64,000 nt of DNA, taken from NCBI RefSeq assembly GCF_013344685.1, contig NZ_CP050137.1, forward strand, positions 186,001-250,000, written 5' to 3'. The stretch comes from Sphingomonas sp. CL5.1. GTDB lineage: Bacteria; Pseudomonadota; Alphaproteobacteria; Sphingomonadales; Sphingomonadaceae. Position 1 is the first letter of the stretch, and every line of letters begins with the position of its first letter. The position numbers were made by a program, and so were the translations under genes. The notes beneath the pieces were generated by a model that worked only from the letters and a program-made list of their open reading frames with translations, had not been told where the DNA came from and ran no database searches. Shown here in pieces: positions 52,259-59,724 of this stretch.

Positions 52259-53791
52259 ATGCCAGCAGGCCCGTTGATGTCGATCGATCGCGCATTGCGG
52301 TTCTGGGCGCGCGACCGGCCGAATCAGCGCGCGATCCAGGTATCCCGCGACGAGCTGGACTATGCCGCGCTCGATACATGGGTTGGCACCGTCGCCGCGT
52401 CGCTGGCCGGACGGGGCGTCGCGCCGCAGAGCCGTGTCGCTTTCTACGCCGATTCGTCGCTCGAATGGTGCGTGGCGGCGCTCGCGGCGATCCGCTGCGG
52501 CGCGATCGTCGCGCCGATCAACGCGAAGATGGTGGCGGAGGAGGTCGCCTATCTGCTCGGCCGCTACGAGCCGGTGGCGATCTTCGTCGATCCCGAGGGC
52601 GCCGCGCGGCTGGCCGCCGGCGGGCTGATCGGCGCGCCGGATTCGCCCCCGGCGATCACCCGCGCCGAGGTCGCCGCGCTGCGCGGCGCCCCGCCGCGCG
52701 ATGTCGCGCCCGGAATCGATCCGGAGGCGCCGGCCGCGATCATCACCACCAGCGGCTCGACCGCGCGGCCGAAGGGCGTGGTCTATTCCTCGCGCGCGAT
52801 GATCGAATATGCCTTCGAGGAGACGGTGCACAATGCGCCGGACCTGATGGGCGAGCCGCAGCGGCTGCTCACCACCGCGCCGCTCAGCACGGCGGGCGGC
52901 TTCAACCTGATGATCCATTGCGTGGTCACCGGTGCGAGCGTCCATTTGCCCGCGCAGTTCGATCCGCAGGAGGCGCTCGACACACTGATCAGGGAGCGGA
53001 TCAACACCTTCCGCGCCTCGCCGATCTTCTTCCAGCGGATCGCCGCGCTGCCCGGCTTCGCCACCGCCGACCTCAGCCATGTCCGGGTCTGCACGATCGG
53101 CGGCGCGCCGCCCCCACCGGGGCTGCTGGAGGCGTGGTGGGCGCGCGGCGTCACGCTGCGCCAGCTCTACGGCCAGACGGAGGCGGGCGGCGGGATCACG
53201 ATCAACCCGCGCCGTTACGCGCGCACCGACCCGGATCGCTGCGGCCACGGCGGACCGCTGACCGAAATCCGCATCGTCGACGAACACGGCCGCGACGTGC
53301 CGCCCGACACGCCCGGCCAGATCCTCGCGCGCAAGCCCGGCATGATGAGCGGCTATTGGCGCGATCCGGACGAGACGGCGAAGGCGATCATCGACGGCTG
53401 GCTGCACACCGGCGACATCGGCGAGGTCGATGCGCGCGGCCTGCTCCGGATGCGGGACCGGATGAAGGACATCATCAAGTCCGGCGGCCTCAACATCTCG
53501 TCGGCGGAGCTGGAACGCGTGATCCTGGAGGCGGAGGGCGTCGCCGAGGTGGCGATCATCGCCGTGCCCGACGATCGCTTCGGCGAAACGCCGTTCGCGA
53601 TCGTGCACGGCCCGTCGTGCGAGCCGGCGGCGATTCTCGCGCACTGCCGCGCGCGCCTCTCCAGCTACAAGCTGCCGCGCTACATCCACGTCGCGCCCGC
53701 GCCGCTGCCCCGGCTGGCGATGGGCAAGATATCGAAACCCGCGCTGCGCCGCGAATGGGCGGATCGCCCGCTGCCCGCGCCGCTGCGATGA
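52259..53791 (+). CDS. AMP-dependent acid-CoA ligase
   Basis: A 510-residue synthetase and close paralogue of the 44493 gene. It has TTSGSTARPKG, YGQTEAGGG, LHTGD and PLPRLAMGKISKPAL with the catalytic lysine. ATG 52259 has AGGAG about eight bases upstream. Its stop overlaps an ATG of the next frame, and the SDR gene begins 14 bases on, so the two form an operon. It is controlled from the motif B region at 52.2 kb. The acid substrate is unknown. Confidence 0.92.
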   Translation: MPAGPLMSIDRALRFWARDRPNQRAIQVSRDELDYAALDTWVGTVAASLAGRGVAPQSRVAFYADSSLEWCVAALAAIRCGAIVAPINAKMVAEEVAYLLGRYEPVAIFVDPEGAARLAAGGLIGAPDSPPAITRAEVAALRGAPPRDVAPGIDPEAPAAIITTSGSTARPKGVVYSSRAMIEYAFEETVHNAPDLMGEPQRLLTTAPLSTAGGFNLMIHCVVTGASVHLPAQFDPQEALDTLIRERINTFRASPIFFQRIAALPGFATADLSHVRVCTIGGAPPPPGLLEAWWARGVTLRQLYGQTEAGGGITINPRRYARTDPDRCGHGGPLTEIRIVDEHGRDVPPDTPGQILARKPGMMSGYWRDPDETAKAIIDGWLHTGDIGEVDARGLLRMRDRMKDIIKSGGLNISSAELERVILEAEGVAEVAIIAVPDDRFGETPFAIVHGPSCEPAAILAHCRARLSSYKLPRYIHVAPAPLPRLAMGKISKPALRREWADRPLPAPLR

Positions 53792-53805
53792 ATGGAAGGA
53801 ACAGC

Positions 53806-54582
53806 ATGACAGTCGCTCCCGATCGCTCGACCCTGCTCGAAGGCTCCGTCGCCCTCGTCACCGGCGCGTCCTCCGGACTGGGCGCGCGCTTCGCCCGCAC
53901 GCTGGCGGCGGCCGGCGCGAAGGTGGCGCTGGTCGCCCGCCGGGCCGACCGGCTGGCCGGGCTGGTCGAGGAGATCCGCGCGGCTGGCGGCACGGCGATG
54001 GCGCTCCCGCTCGACATCGCGGACGCCGCCGCCATCCCCGGCGCGGTCGCGGCGGCGGAGGCGGAACTGGGGCTGGTCGACATCCTCGTCAATAACGCCG
54101 GCATCGCCGACGTCAGGCCGCTGGTCGAGCAGGACCCGGCGGAGATCGAGCGGATGTACGCGGTCAACCTCCGCGCGCCGTTGCTATTCGCGCAAGCGGT
54201 CGGCGCGCGGCTGATCGCGGAAGGGAAGCCGGGGCGCGTCGTCAACATATCGTCGATGGCGGCCTATCATTACGACGGCCGCTCGCCGTGCGTGATGTAT
54301 GCCGCGACCAAGGCGGCGGTGGCGCGGATGACCGAGACGCTCGCGGTGGAATGGGCGCGGCACCGCATCAACGTGAACGCGATCGCACCGGGCTTCTTCC
54401 GCTCCGAGATGAGCGCCGCCACGCTGGAAGGGCGCGAGGAGCGGATCGCCGGGAAGATGCCGCGCGGGCGGATCGGCGAGCCGCACCAGATGGATTCGAC
54501 CCTGCTCTATCTGGTCTCGCCCCGGTCGGAGGTGGTGACCGGCACCTGCATCCGCGTCGAGGACGGCCAGATGCCGCGCTGA
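53806..54582 (+). CDS. short-chain dehydrogenase/reductase
   Basis: A 258-residue SDR. It has TGASSGLG for the cofactor, LVNNAG, a catalytic serine in NISSMAAYHY and Y-x3-K in MYAATKAA. ATG 53806 has AAGGA at good spacing; ATG 53788 overlapping the ligase would add six residues. It probably oxidises or reduces a hydroxyl/keto group of a CoA ester made by the adjacent ligase. Its final codons form half of a 13-bp hairpin with the stop codon in the loop. Confidence 0.92.
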   Translation: MTVAPDRSTLLEGSVALVTGASSGLGARFARTLAAAGAKVALVARRADRLAGLVEEIRAAGGTAMALPLDIADAAAIPGAVAAAEAELGLVDILVNNAGIADVRPLVEQDPAEIERMYAVNLRAPLLFAQAVGARLIAEGKPGRVVNISSMAAYHYDGRSPCVMYAATKAAVARMTETLAVEWARHRINVNAIAPGFFRSEMSAATLEGREERIAGKMPRGRIGEPHQMDSTLLYLVSPRSEVVTGTCIRVEDGQMPR

Positions 54583-54598
54583 CCGGCGCGGCATCTGG
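54567..54598. terminator. perfect 13-bp hairpin at the SDR stop codon
   Basis: CCAGATGCCGCGC (54567-54579) and GCGCGGCATCTGG (54586-54598) are perfect inverted repeats with a 6-base loop that holds the TGA stop (54580-54582). It sits between convergent genes. There is no T-run, so it may act as a bidirectional terminator aided by Rho or as a 3' stabiliser. Confidence 0.6.
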
Positions 54599-54606
54599 AA
54601 CGGCGG

Positions 54607-55776
54607 CTACCCGAACGCCGCCGCGCTGCCGAAGATCGCCGAGCTGACGGTCGGCGATCCCGGCCCGCCGGCGAGCAGGCAGGTGCGCGCGCCCGGCACC
54701 GGGTTGGCGGATTCGCCGCGCAGCTGGCGCACGCTTTCCAGCGCGATGCCGATCCCGTGGATGAAGCCCTGCGCCGTATTGCCGCCCGCCGTGTTGATCG
54801 GCAGCTTGCCGCCGGGCGCGATCAGATTCTCCATCCGCACGAATTCCGCCGCATCCTCATAGCCGCAGAAGCCGTGATCGATCAGCGAGGCGACGCCCTG
54901 CGCCGAGAAATTCTCGTAGATCTGCGCGCAATCGATGTCGGCGGGGGTGAGGTCGGTCTGCCGCCACAGCCGCCGCACGACGGAGGCGAAGCCGGCGGAG
55001 GCATAGTCCACGTCATTCTCGGCCAGATCGCCCCAGCCCTTCTCCGTCCCCTGCGTCACGCCCAAGAGGTAGACGGGCGGCTTCCTGAGATCGCGCGCGC
55101 GCTCGGCGGACACCAGCAGCACCGCGCCCGCGCCGTCGTTTTCGCGGCTGCAATCGAACAGATGGAACGGCTCGGCGATCATGCGCGAGGCGGCATATTG
55201 CGCATGATCGAACGTCTGGCCGTAGGCGACCGCGTCGGGGTTGCGCGCGCCGTGATAATAACATGCCTTGACGAACTCCTCCGCCGTGGAGGTCGGCACG
55301 CCATGATGCTCGAACAGCCGCATCGCGCGCATCGCGCAGACCTGCGCCGGGGCCATGACGCCGGCCGCGATCATCATGTCGTTGAGGTGATGCGCCATCA
55401 CCGCCGCCGACAGCCGCCCGCTATGCCCCTGCACCAGGGCGCGGAACACGATCACCGCGCTCGCCTGCCCGGTCAGTATCGCCGCCGCCGCCGAGCCGAA
55501 CGCCGCCGCGATGCCGCCGCCGCCGCCGCCGAACACCGCCTGCGACCAGCATAATTCCTTCGTCCCCAGCTCCGGCATCAGCCGGACCGGCTCGTTCTTG
55601 TCGTCGCCATAGCTGACGAAGCCGTCGACATCGGCCGGGTCCAGCCCGGCCTCGGCGCAGGCGTCGACGATCGCATGGACCAGCGCGGTCCGCTCCGACA
55701 TCGGCGACTGGCCGCGCTTGAACTGGCGGATGCCGATGCCGGCGACCGCGGTGGTGGCGAAAAGGGCCTTGTTCAT
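54607..55776 (-). CDS. thiolase-fold lipid-transfer-type protein, Ltp2-like aldolase candidate
   Basis: A 389-residue thiolase-superfamily protein. The N-terminal half lacks the nucleophilic cysteine: the corresponding stretch is WSQAVFGGGGGGIAAAFG with six glycines. The C-terminal half keeps IYENFSAQGVASLIDHGFC (Y287, C304) and LPINTAGGNTAQGFIHG (H340). Proteins of this type paired with DUF35 partners (Ltp2-ChsH2 and relatives) catalyse retro-aldol removal of short acyl-CoAs from side chains. The start is 16 bases after the DUF35 stop, so the pair is cotranscribed. Thiolase or retro-aldolase remains open. Confidence 0.85.
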   Translation of the reverse strand: MNKALFATTAVAGIGIRQFKRGQSPMSERTALVHAIVDACAEAGLDPADVDGFVSYGDDKNEPVRLMPELGTKELCWSQAVFGGGGGGIAAAFGSAAAAILTGQASAVIVFRALVQGHSGRLSAAVMAHHLNDMMIAAGVMAPAQVCAMRAMRLFEHHGVPTSTAEEFVKACYYHGARNPDAVAYGQTFDHAQYAASRMIAEPFHLFDCSRENDGAGAVLLVSAERARDLRKPPVYLLGVTQGTEKGWGDLAENDVDYASAGFASVVRRLWRQTDLTPADIDCAQIYENFSAQGVASLIDHGFCGYEDAAEFVRMENLIAPGGKLPINTAGGNTAQGFIHGIGIALESVRQLRGESANPVPGARTCLLAGGPGSPTVSSAIFGSAAAFG

Positions 55777-55792
55777 GCGGTTCGCTCCCGGA

Positions 55793-56197
55793 TCAGTTGG
55801 CGAGATGCCAGTGGAAGGACGGGACGGCGCGATCGCCGAACCGGGTCTGGCCGACGACGCCCTTCACCTTCGCGCCGATCGCGATCCCCGCGTCATCCCC
55901 GTCGAGCAGGCCCATCAGCCGCTTGCCGCCCGCGCCGTCGATGCTCACCACCAATGTCACGAACGGCGTGCCGATCCCCTCGGTCCCGCCGAACGGATGC
56001 CAGGTGCGGGTCCAAGTGAAGACAGTGCCTTCGGGCGCGACATCGTGCCATTCCACGCCCCAATTGCCGCATTCGCCGCACCGCGCGACCGCCGGCCAAT
56101 GCCATGTGCCGCAATGCCCGCAGCGCGGCATGACGAGCCGCCCCTCGTCCAGCGCCGCCCAATAGGGCGCGTCGGCCTCGATCGACGAATGAGCCAT
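55793..56197 (-). CDS. DUF35 OB-fold protein with zinc ribbon
   Basis: A 134-residue acyl-CoA-binding-type OB-fold partner. The zinc ribbon has CGHCGTWHWPAVARCGECG (C-x2-C ... C-x2-C, about residues 26-44). The OB-fold follows (GTVFTWTRTWHPFGG, PFVTLVVSIDG, VKGVVGQTRFGD). ATG 56197 has GGAGAGGA upstream. It precedes the thiolase-fold gene, the arrangement known for Ltp2-type aldolases and DUF35-dependent thiolases. It is divergent from an aldehyde dehydrogenase across motif B. Confidence 0.9.
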   Translation of the reverse strand: MAHSSIEADAPYWAALDEGRLVMPRCGHCGTWHWPAVARCGECGNWGVEWHDVAPEGTVFTWTRTWHPFGGTEGIGTPFVTLVVSIDGAGGKRLMGLLDGDDAGIAIGAKVKGVVGQTRFGDRAVPSFHWHLAN

Positions 56198-56258
56198 GCG
56201 TTTCCTCTCCTGCCCGATAGCTTCGGCGGGGCACTTGTTCAGCCTCGATCCGATTTCG

Positions 56259-56270
56259 TCAATCAATTAA
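56259..56270. promoter_or_regulatory. motif B site between DUF35 and aldehyde dehydrogenase genes
   Basis: TCAATCAATTAA is identical to 12 bases of the 33599 site. It lies 62 bases before the DUF35 start and 58 bases before the aldehyde dehydrogenase start. Outer GTCA and TGAC bases (56258-56282) add partial symmetry. Confidence 0.45.
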
Positions 56271-56328
56271 ATAATAGATGACGCACTCCGCTCTTGTGGT
56301 TTACGGAACGGACAGGAGGAGGCCGACG

Positions 56329-57750
56329 ATGGATTTCGACAGCGGATATGTGATGACGATCGACGGAGCGGACGCGCCCGGCGGCGGCACGGTGGAAGTC
56401 GTCAATCCGGCGACCGGCAAGTCATTCGCCAGCGCGCCCCGCGCATCGGCGGCCGAGCTCGATGCGGCGGTGGACGCCGCGACGCGCGCCTGGCCGGCAT
56501 GGCGCGACACGCCGGTCGCGGAGCGGCGCAAGGCGCTGGTCGCGGCGGCCGACGCGATCGCCGCCAATGCGGAATCGCTCGCCCGCCTCTTCACCCGCGA
56601 ACAGGGCCGACCCTTCCCGCTCGCGCTCAGCGAGATCAAGTCTGCGGCCTATTGGCTGAAGGCGACCGCGAAGCTCGACCTGCCCGTCGACGTGATCGAA
56701 GATACCGACACGCGCCGGATCGAGGTGCACCATGTTCCCCTCGGCGTGGTCTGCGCGATCGTGCCGTGGAACTTCCCCGTGCTGCTCGCGGTGTGGAAGA
56801 TCGCGCCCGCGCTGCTCGCCGGCAACACGATGGTGCTGAAGCCCTCGCCCTTCACCCCGCTCACCTCGCTCAAGCTCGGCGAGCTGCTGCGCGGCGCCTT
56901 TCCGCGCGGCGTGCTCAACATCATCTCCGGCGGCGACGAGCTGGGGCCGATGATGACCGCGCATCCCGGTTTCGCCAAGATCAGCTTCACCGGCTCCACC
57001 GCGACCGGCAAGCGCGTGATGGAGGCCGCCTCGAAGGAGCTGAAGCGAATCACGCTGGAGCTTGGCGGGAACGACGCGGCGATCATCCTGCCGGATGTCG
57101 ATATCGATCAGGTCGCGGAACAGATTTTCTTCGGCGCTTTCTACAATACCGCGCAGGTCTGCGTCGCGACCAAGCGGATGTATATCCACGCCGATATCTA
57201 CGACCGGTTGCGCGACAAGCTGCACGAGATCGCGCAACGCGTCGTGGTCGGCGATGGCGCGCGGCAGGGCACCGATTACGGCCCGATCCAGAACGCCCCG
57301 CAATATGCGCGGGTGATGAACCTGCTGGACGACGCGCGCGCCAACGGTCTCGTGCTGCTCCAGGGGCGCGCCGTGCCGGAGGAAGGCTATTTCATCCCGC
57401 TCACCCTAGTCGACAATCCACCGGAGGATTCGCGCGTCGTGCAGGAGGAGGCGTTCGGGCCGATTCTGCCGCTACTGCGATTCGACGATCTGGACGAGGT
57501 GATCGCGCGCGCCAACGCCTCCGACTACGGGCTGGCCGGGGCGGTATGGTCGGGCGACGTCGACCGCGCGGTGGAGATCGCGCACCGGCTCGATACCGGC
57601 ACGGTGTGGATCAACCAGAATCTCCAGAACACCCCCTTCACCCCCTTCGCCGGCGCGAAGCAATCGGGCTTCGGGGTGGAGAACGGGGTCGCCGGGCTGC
57701 TGGAATATACCCGCCCGAAGTCGCTTTTCATCCCCAAGCCGGCGGCATAG
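56329..57750 (+). CDS. NAD(P)-dependent aldehyde dehydrogenase
   Basis: A 473-residue ALDH. It has N148 in VPWNFP, E244 in LELGGND and the nucleophile C278 in NTAQVCVATKR; AGAKQSGFGVENG near the end fits the family. ATG 56329 has AGGAGG upstream; an earlier ATG at 56278 is less likely. It differs clearly from the 39900 enzyme and may oxidise the aldehyde left by a retro-aldol step (inference). The acyl-CoA dehydrogenase gene follows after nine bases. Confidence 0.95.
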   Translation: MDFDSGYVMTIDGADAPGGGTVEVVNPATGKSFASAPRASAAELDAAVDAATRAWPAWRDTPVAERRKALVAAADAIAANAESLARLFTREQGRPFPLALSEIKSAAYWLKATAKLDLPVDVIEDTDTRRIEVHHVPLGVVCAIVPWNFPVLLAVWKIAPALLAGNTMVLKPSPFTPLTSLKLGELLRGAFPRGVLNIISGGDELGPMMTAHPGFAKISFTGSTATGKRVMEAASKELKRITLELGGNDAAIILPDVDIDQVAEQIFFGAFYNTAQVCVATKRMYIHADIYDRLRDKLHEIAQRVVVGDGARQGTDYGPIQNAPQYARVMNLLDDARANGLVLLQGRAVPEEGYFIPLTLVDNPPEDSRVVQEEAFGPILPLLRFDDLDEVIARANASDYGLAGAVWSGDVDRAVEIAHRLDTGTVWINQNLQNTPFTPFAGAKQSGFGVENGVAGLLEYTRPKSLFIPKPAA

Positions 57751-57759
57751 GGCGCGGCG

Positions 57760-58890
57760 ATGGATTTCGCCTTCTCGCCCGAGCAGGAGCAGTTGCGCGA
57801 CAGCGTCGCCGCCTATCTGCGCGATCGCTATCCGTTCGAGACGCGGCGGGCGATCGCGCTTTCCGATCGCGGCTGGAGCGAGCCGGTGTGGCGCGACTTC
57901 GCGGACCGGCTGGGGCTGCTGAGCCTCGCCGATCCGGATGCGCCGCCGCCGGACCCGGTGGACCTGATGGTGGTGGTCGAGCAGTTCGGCGCGGCGCTGG
58001 TGATCGAGCCGTTCCTTGAAACCGTCGTCACCGGCGCGAGCCTGCTTCGCGCTTCCGGCACCGACACCGCGCGCACGCTGCTGCGCGGGATCGCCGCCGG
58101 TGACGAGCGTCTCGCCCTCGCCTGGGGGGAGCCGGGCACGCGCCACGGCTGGGCCGCCGCGCGTACCGTCGCGACGCGCGACGGGGCGGGCTGGCGTCTC
58201 GACGGCGTCAAGTCCGTGGTCATCGGCGCGCCCTGGGCCACCACCCTGCTCGTCGCCGCGCGCGCGCCGGAAGGCGTTCTCGTGTTCGCGGTCGATCCCG
58301 CCGCGCCAGGGTTGACCGCTCATCCCTATCCGACGATCGACGGGCGGCGCGCGGCCGACCTGCGCTTCGACCATGTGCCGCTCGATCCCTCCGCGCTGCT
58401 GCTGGACGCGGACCGCGCGCTCCCGGCGCTGGAGGCGGTGGGCGATGCGTCGGTCGCCGCGCTGTGCGCCGAGGCGGTCGGCGTGACCGGGCGGATGCTC
58501 GACGACACGATCGCCTACACCCGCGAACGCCGCCAGTTCGGTCAGCCGATCTCGCAATTCCAGGCGCTCCAGCACCGCATGGTCGACATGTACATGAAGC
58601 GCGAGATGGCGGCGTCGGCGGTCTATCTCGCGACGCTCAGCCTCGGCGCGCCCGCCCGCGAACGCGCGCGCGCGGCCTCCGTCGCGAAAGTCACGGTGGG
58701 TGAGGCGTGCCGCTTCATCGGGCAACATGCGATACAGCTCCACGGCGGCATGGGCATGACCGACGCGCTGGCCGTCGGTCACTATTTCAAGCGCGCGACC
58801 GTGATCGAGGGCGAGTTCGGTAGCCCGGACGATCACCTCGCCCGCTTCGCCGCGCTGACGGAAACCTCGAGGAAAATGCCCGCTGCCTGA
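57760..58890 (+). CDS. acyl-CoA dehydrogenase (smaller-subunit type)
   Basis: A 376-residue FAD-dependent family member. The N-terminal helical domain and the C-terminal domain with RERRQFGQPISQFQALQHRM and IQLHGGMGMTDALAVGHYFK are clear. The region that usually carries a catalytic glutamate reads VIEGEFGSPDDHL and lacks the common GTSEIQ tail. Such short members often form the second chain of heteromeric (alpha2beta2) acyl-CoA dehydrogenases acting on steroid-like side chains. A partner could be the 33674 product. It is last in the ALDH operon and of the island. Confidence 0.9.
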   Translation: MDFAFSPEQEQLRDSVAAYLRDRYPFETRRAIALSDRGWSEPVWRDFADRLGLLSLADPDAPPPDPVDLMVVVEQFGAALVIEPFLETVVTGASLLRASGTDTARTLLRGIAAGDERLALAWGEPGTRHGWAAARTVATRDGAGWRLDGVKSVVIGAPWATTLLVAARAPEGVLVFAVDPAAPGLTAHPYPTIDGRRAADLRFDHVPLDPSALLLDADRALPALEAVGDASVAALCAEAVGVTGRMLDDTIAYTRERRQFGQPISQFQALQHRMVDMYMKREMAASAVYLATLSLGAPARERARAASVAKVTVGEACRFIGQHAIQLHGGMGMTDALAVGHYFKRATVIEGEFGSPDDHLARFAALTETSRKMPAA

Positions 58891-58973
58891 GGCGGACTGC
58901 CTGTTCGGCGGACCATGACGATCTTCTGGTTGCCGACGGAGTGCAATGGGTCAGCCAAGGCGTCGGGGAAAGG

Positions 58974-58996
58974 CGGGCCGGCAGCGCGCCGGCCCG
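58974..58996. terminator. GC-rich hairpin between convergent genes at the island edge
   Basis: CGGGCCGGC (58974-58982) and GCCGGCCCG (58988-58996) form a perfect 9-bp stem with a 5-base loop. On the minus strand CCTTTCCCC follows. It separates the acyl-CoA dehydrogenase gene from the convergent Ala-rich gene and probably terminates both. Confidence 0.65.
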
Positions 58997-59003
58997 AATC
59001 CAT

Positions 59004-59657
59004 CTATTGCGGGGTGACGGTGGTGGTGGTCTTTTCGGTGACCGTCGCCGGATGCGTCGTGGCACGGCGGACGGTGCGGACGACGCGCTTCTTCCTGACC
59101 GGCGCTGACGCGGCGGCGGTGGTGTGCGTCGTCTCGGTCGTCACCGTGGTGGCCGCCGGCGGCGTGGTCGCCGCGGCACGCGCGGCCGCCGCATCGGCGG
59201 CGGCGGAGGCGGCCGCCTGTTCGGCATTCGTCGCGCGGGCGTTCGCCGCGTCGGCCTGCTGCTGCGCGGCAGCCGCCTGATCCCGCGCGGCCGAGACCTG
59301 CGCCTGCGCGGCTATCGCGGTGTCCGCCTGCTTCGCCGCGGCGGCCTCGCGGCGATCCCTTTCGGCCACGCCCACCGCCGTATCGGCGAGGTGCGACGCG
59401 CGATGCGCCGCCTCGATCGCCTCGTCCTTGTGGCCGGCGCGCAGCTGGTCCTGCGCGGACCGCAGCGCGGCCATCGCATCCGCCGTCATCCGCGGCACGT
59501 CGCCGCCGGCGCCCATCGCATTGAGCGCGTCGATCTTGCCCTGCGCCTCGGCGACCGCCATCTTCGCGCGATCGCCCTTGCTCTCGGCCGCGACCGGAAC
59601 GGCCGCCATCAACGACAACGCCGTCAGCGCAGCGGCGTGGATCACAAACTTCCGCAT
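59004..59657 (-). CDS. exported alanine-rich coiled-coil protein (DUF4398-like)
   Basis: A 217-residue protein. It has a signal peptide (about 1-24, ending VAAES), a helical region with KMAVAEAQGKIDALNAMG and AQDQLRAGHKDEAIEAAHRA, and an Ala/Gln-rich coiled coil (about 95-165). A Thr/Ala-rich tail contains a basic patch (RKKRVVRTVRR). The first part resembles DUF4398, but the match is from memory and weak. It may be a periplasmic envelope-associated protein. It follows the DNA ligase gene on the same strand with a 67-base gap. Confidence 0.75.
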   Translation of the reverse strand: MRKFVIHAAALTALSLMAAVPVAAESKGDRAKMAVAEAQGKIDALNAMGAGGDVPRMTADAMAALRSAQDQLRAGHKDEAIEAAHRASHLADTAVGVAERDRREAAAAKQADTAIAAQAQVSAARDQAAAAQQQADAANARATNAEQAAASAAADAAAARAAATTPPAATTVTTETTHTTAAASAPVRKKRVVRTVRRATTHPATVTEKTTTTVTPQ

Positions 59658-59724
59658 GATCTACTCCTCCAACGCCCCCCCGCGCGGCGAGGCAACGAAC
59701 GCCATGTCGGCTTGTTCCTGCGCC

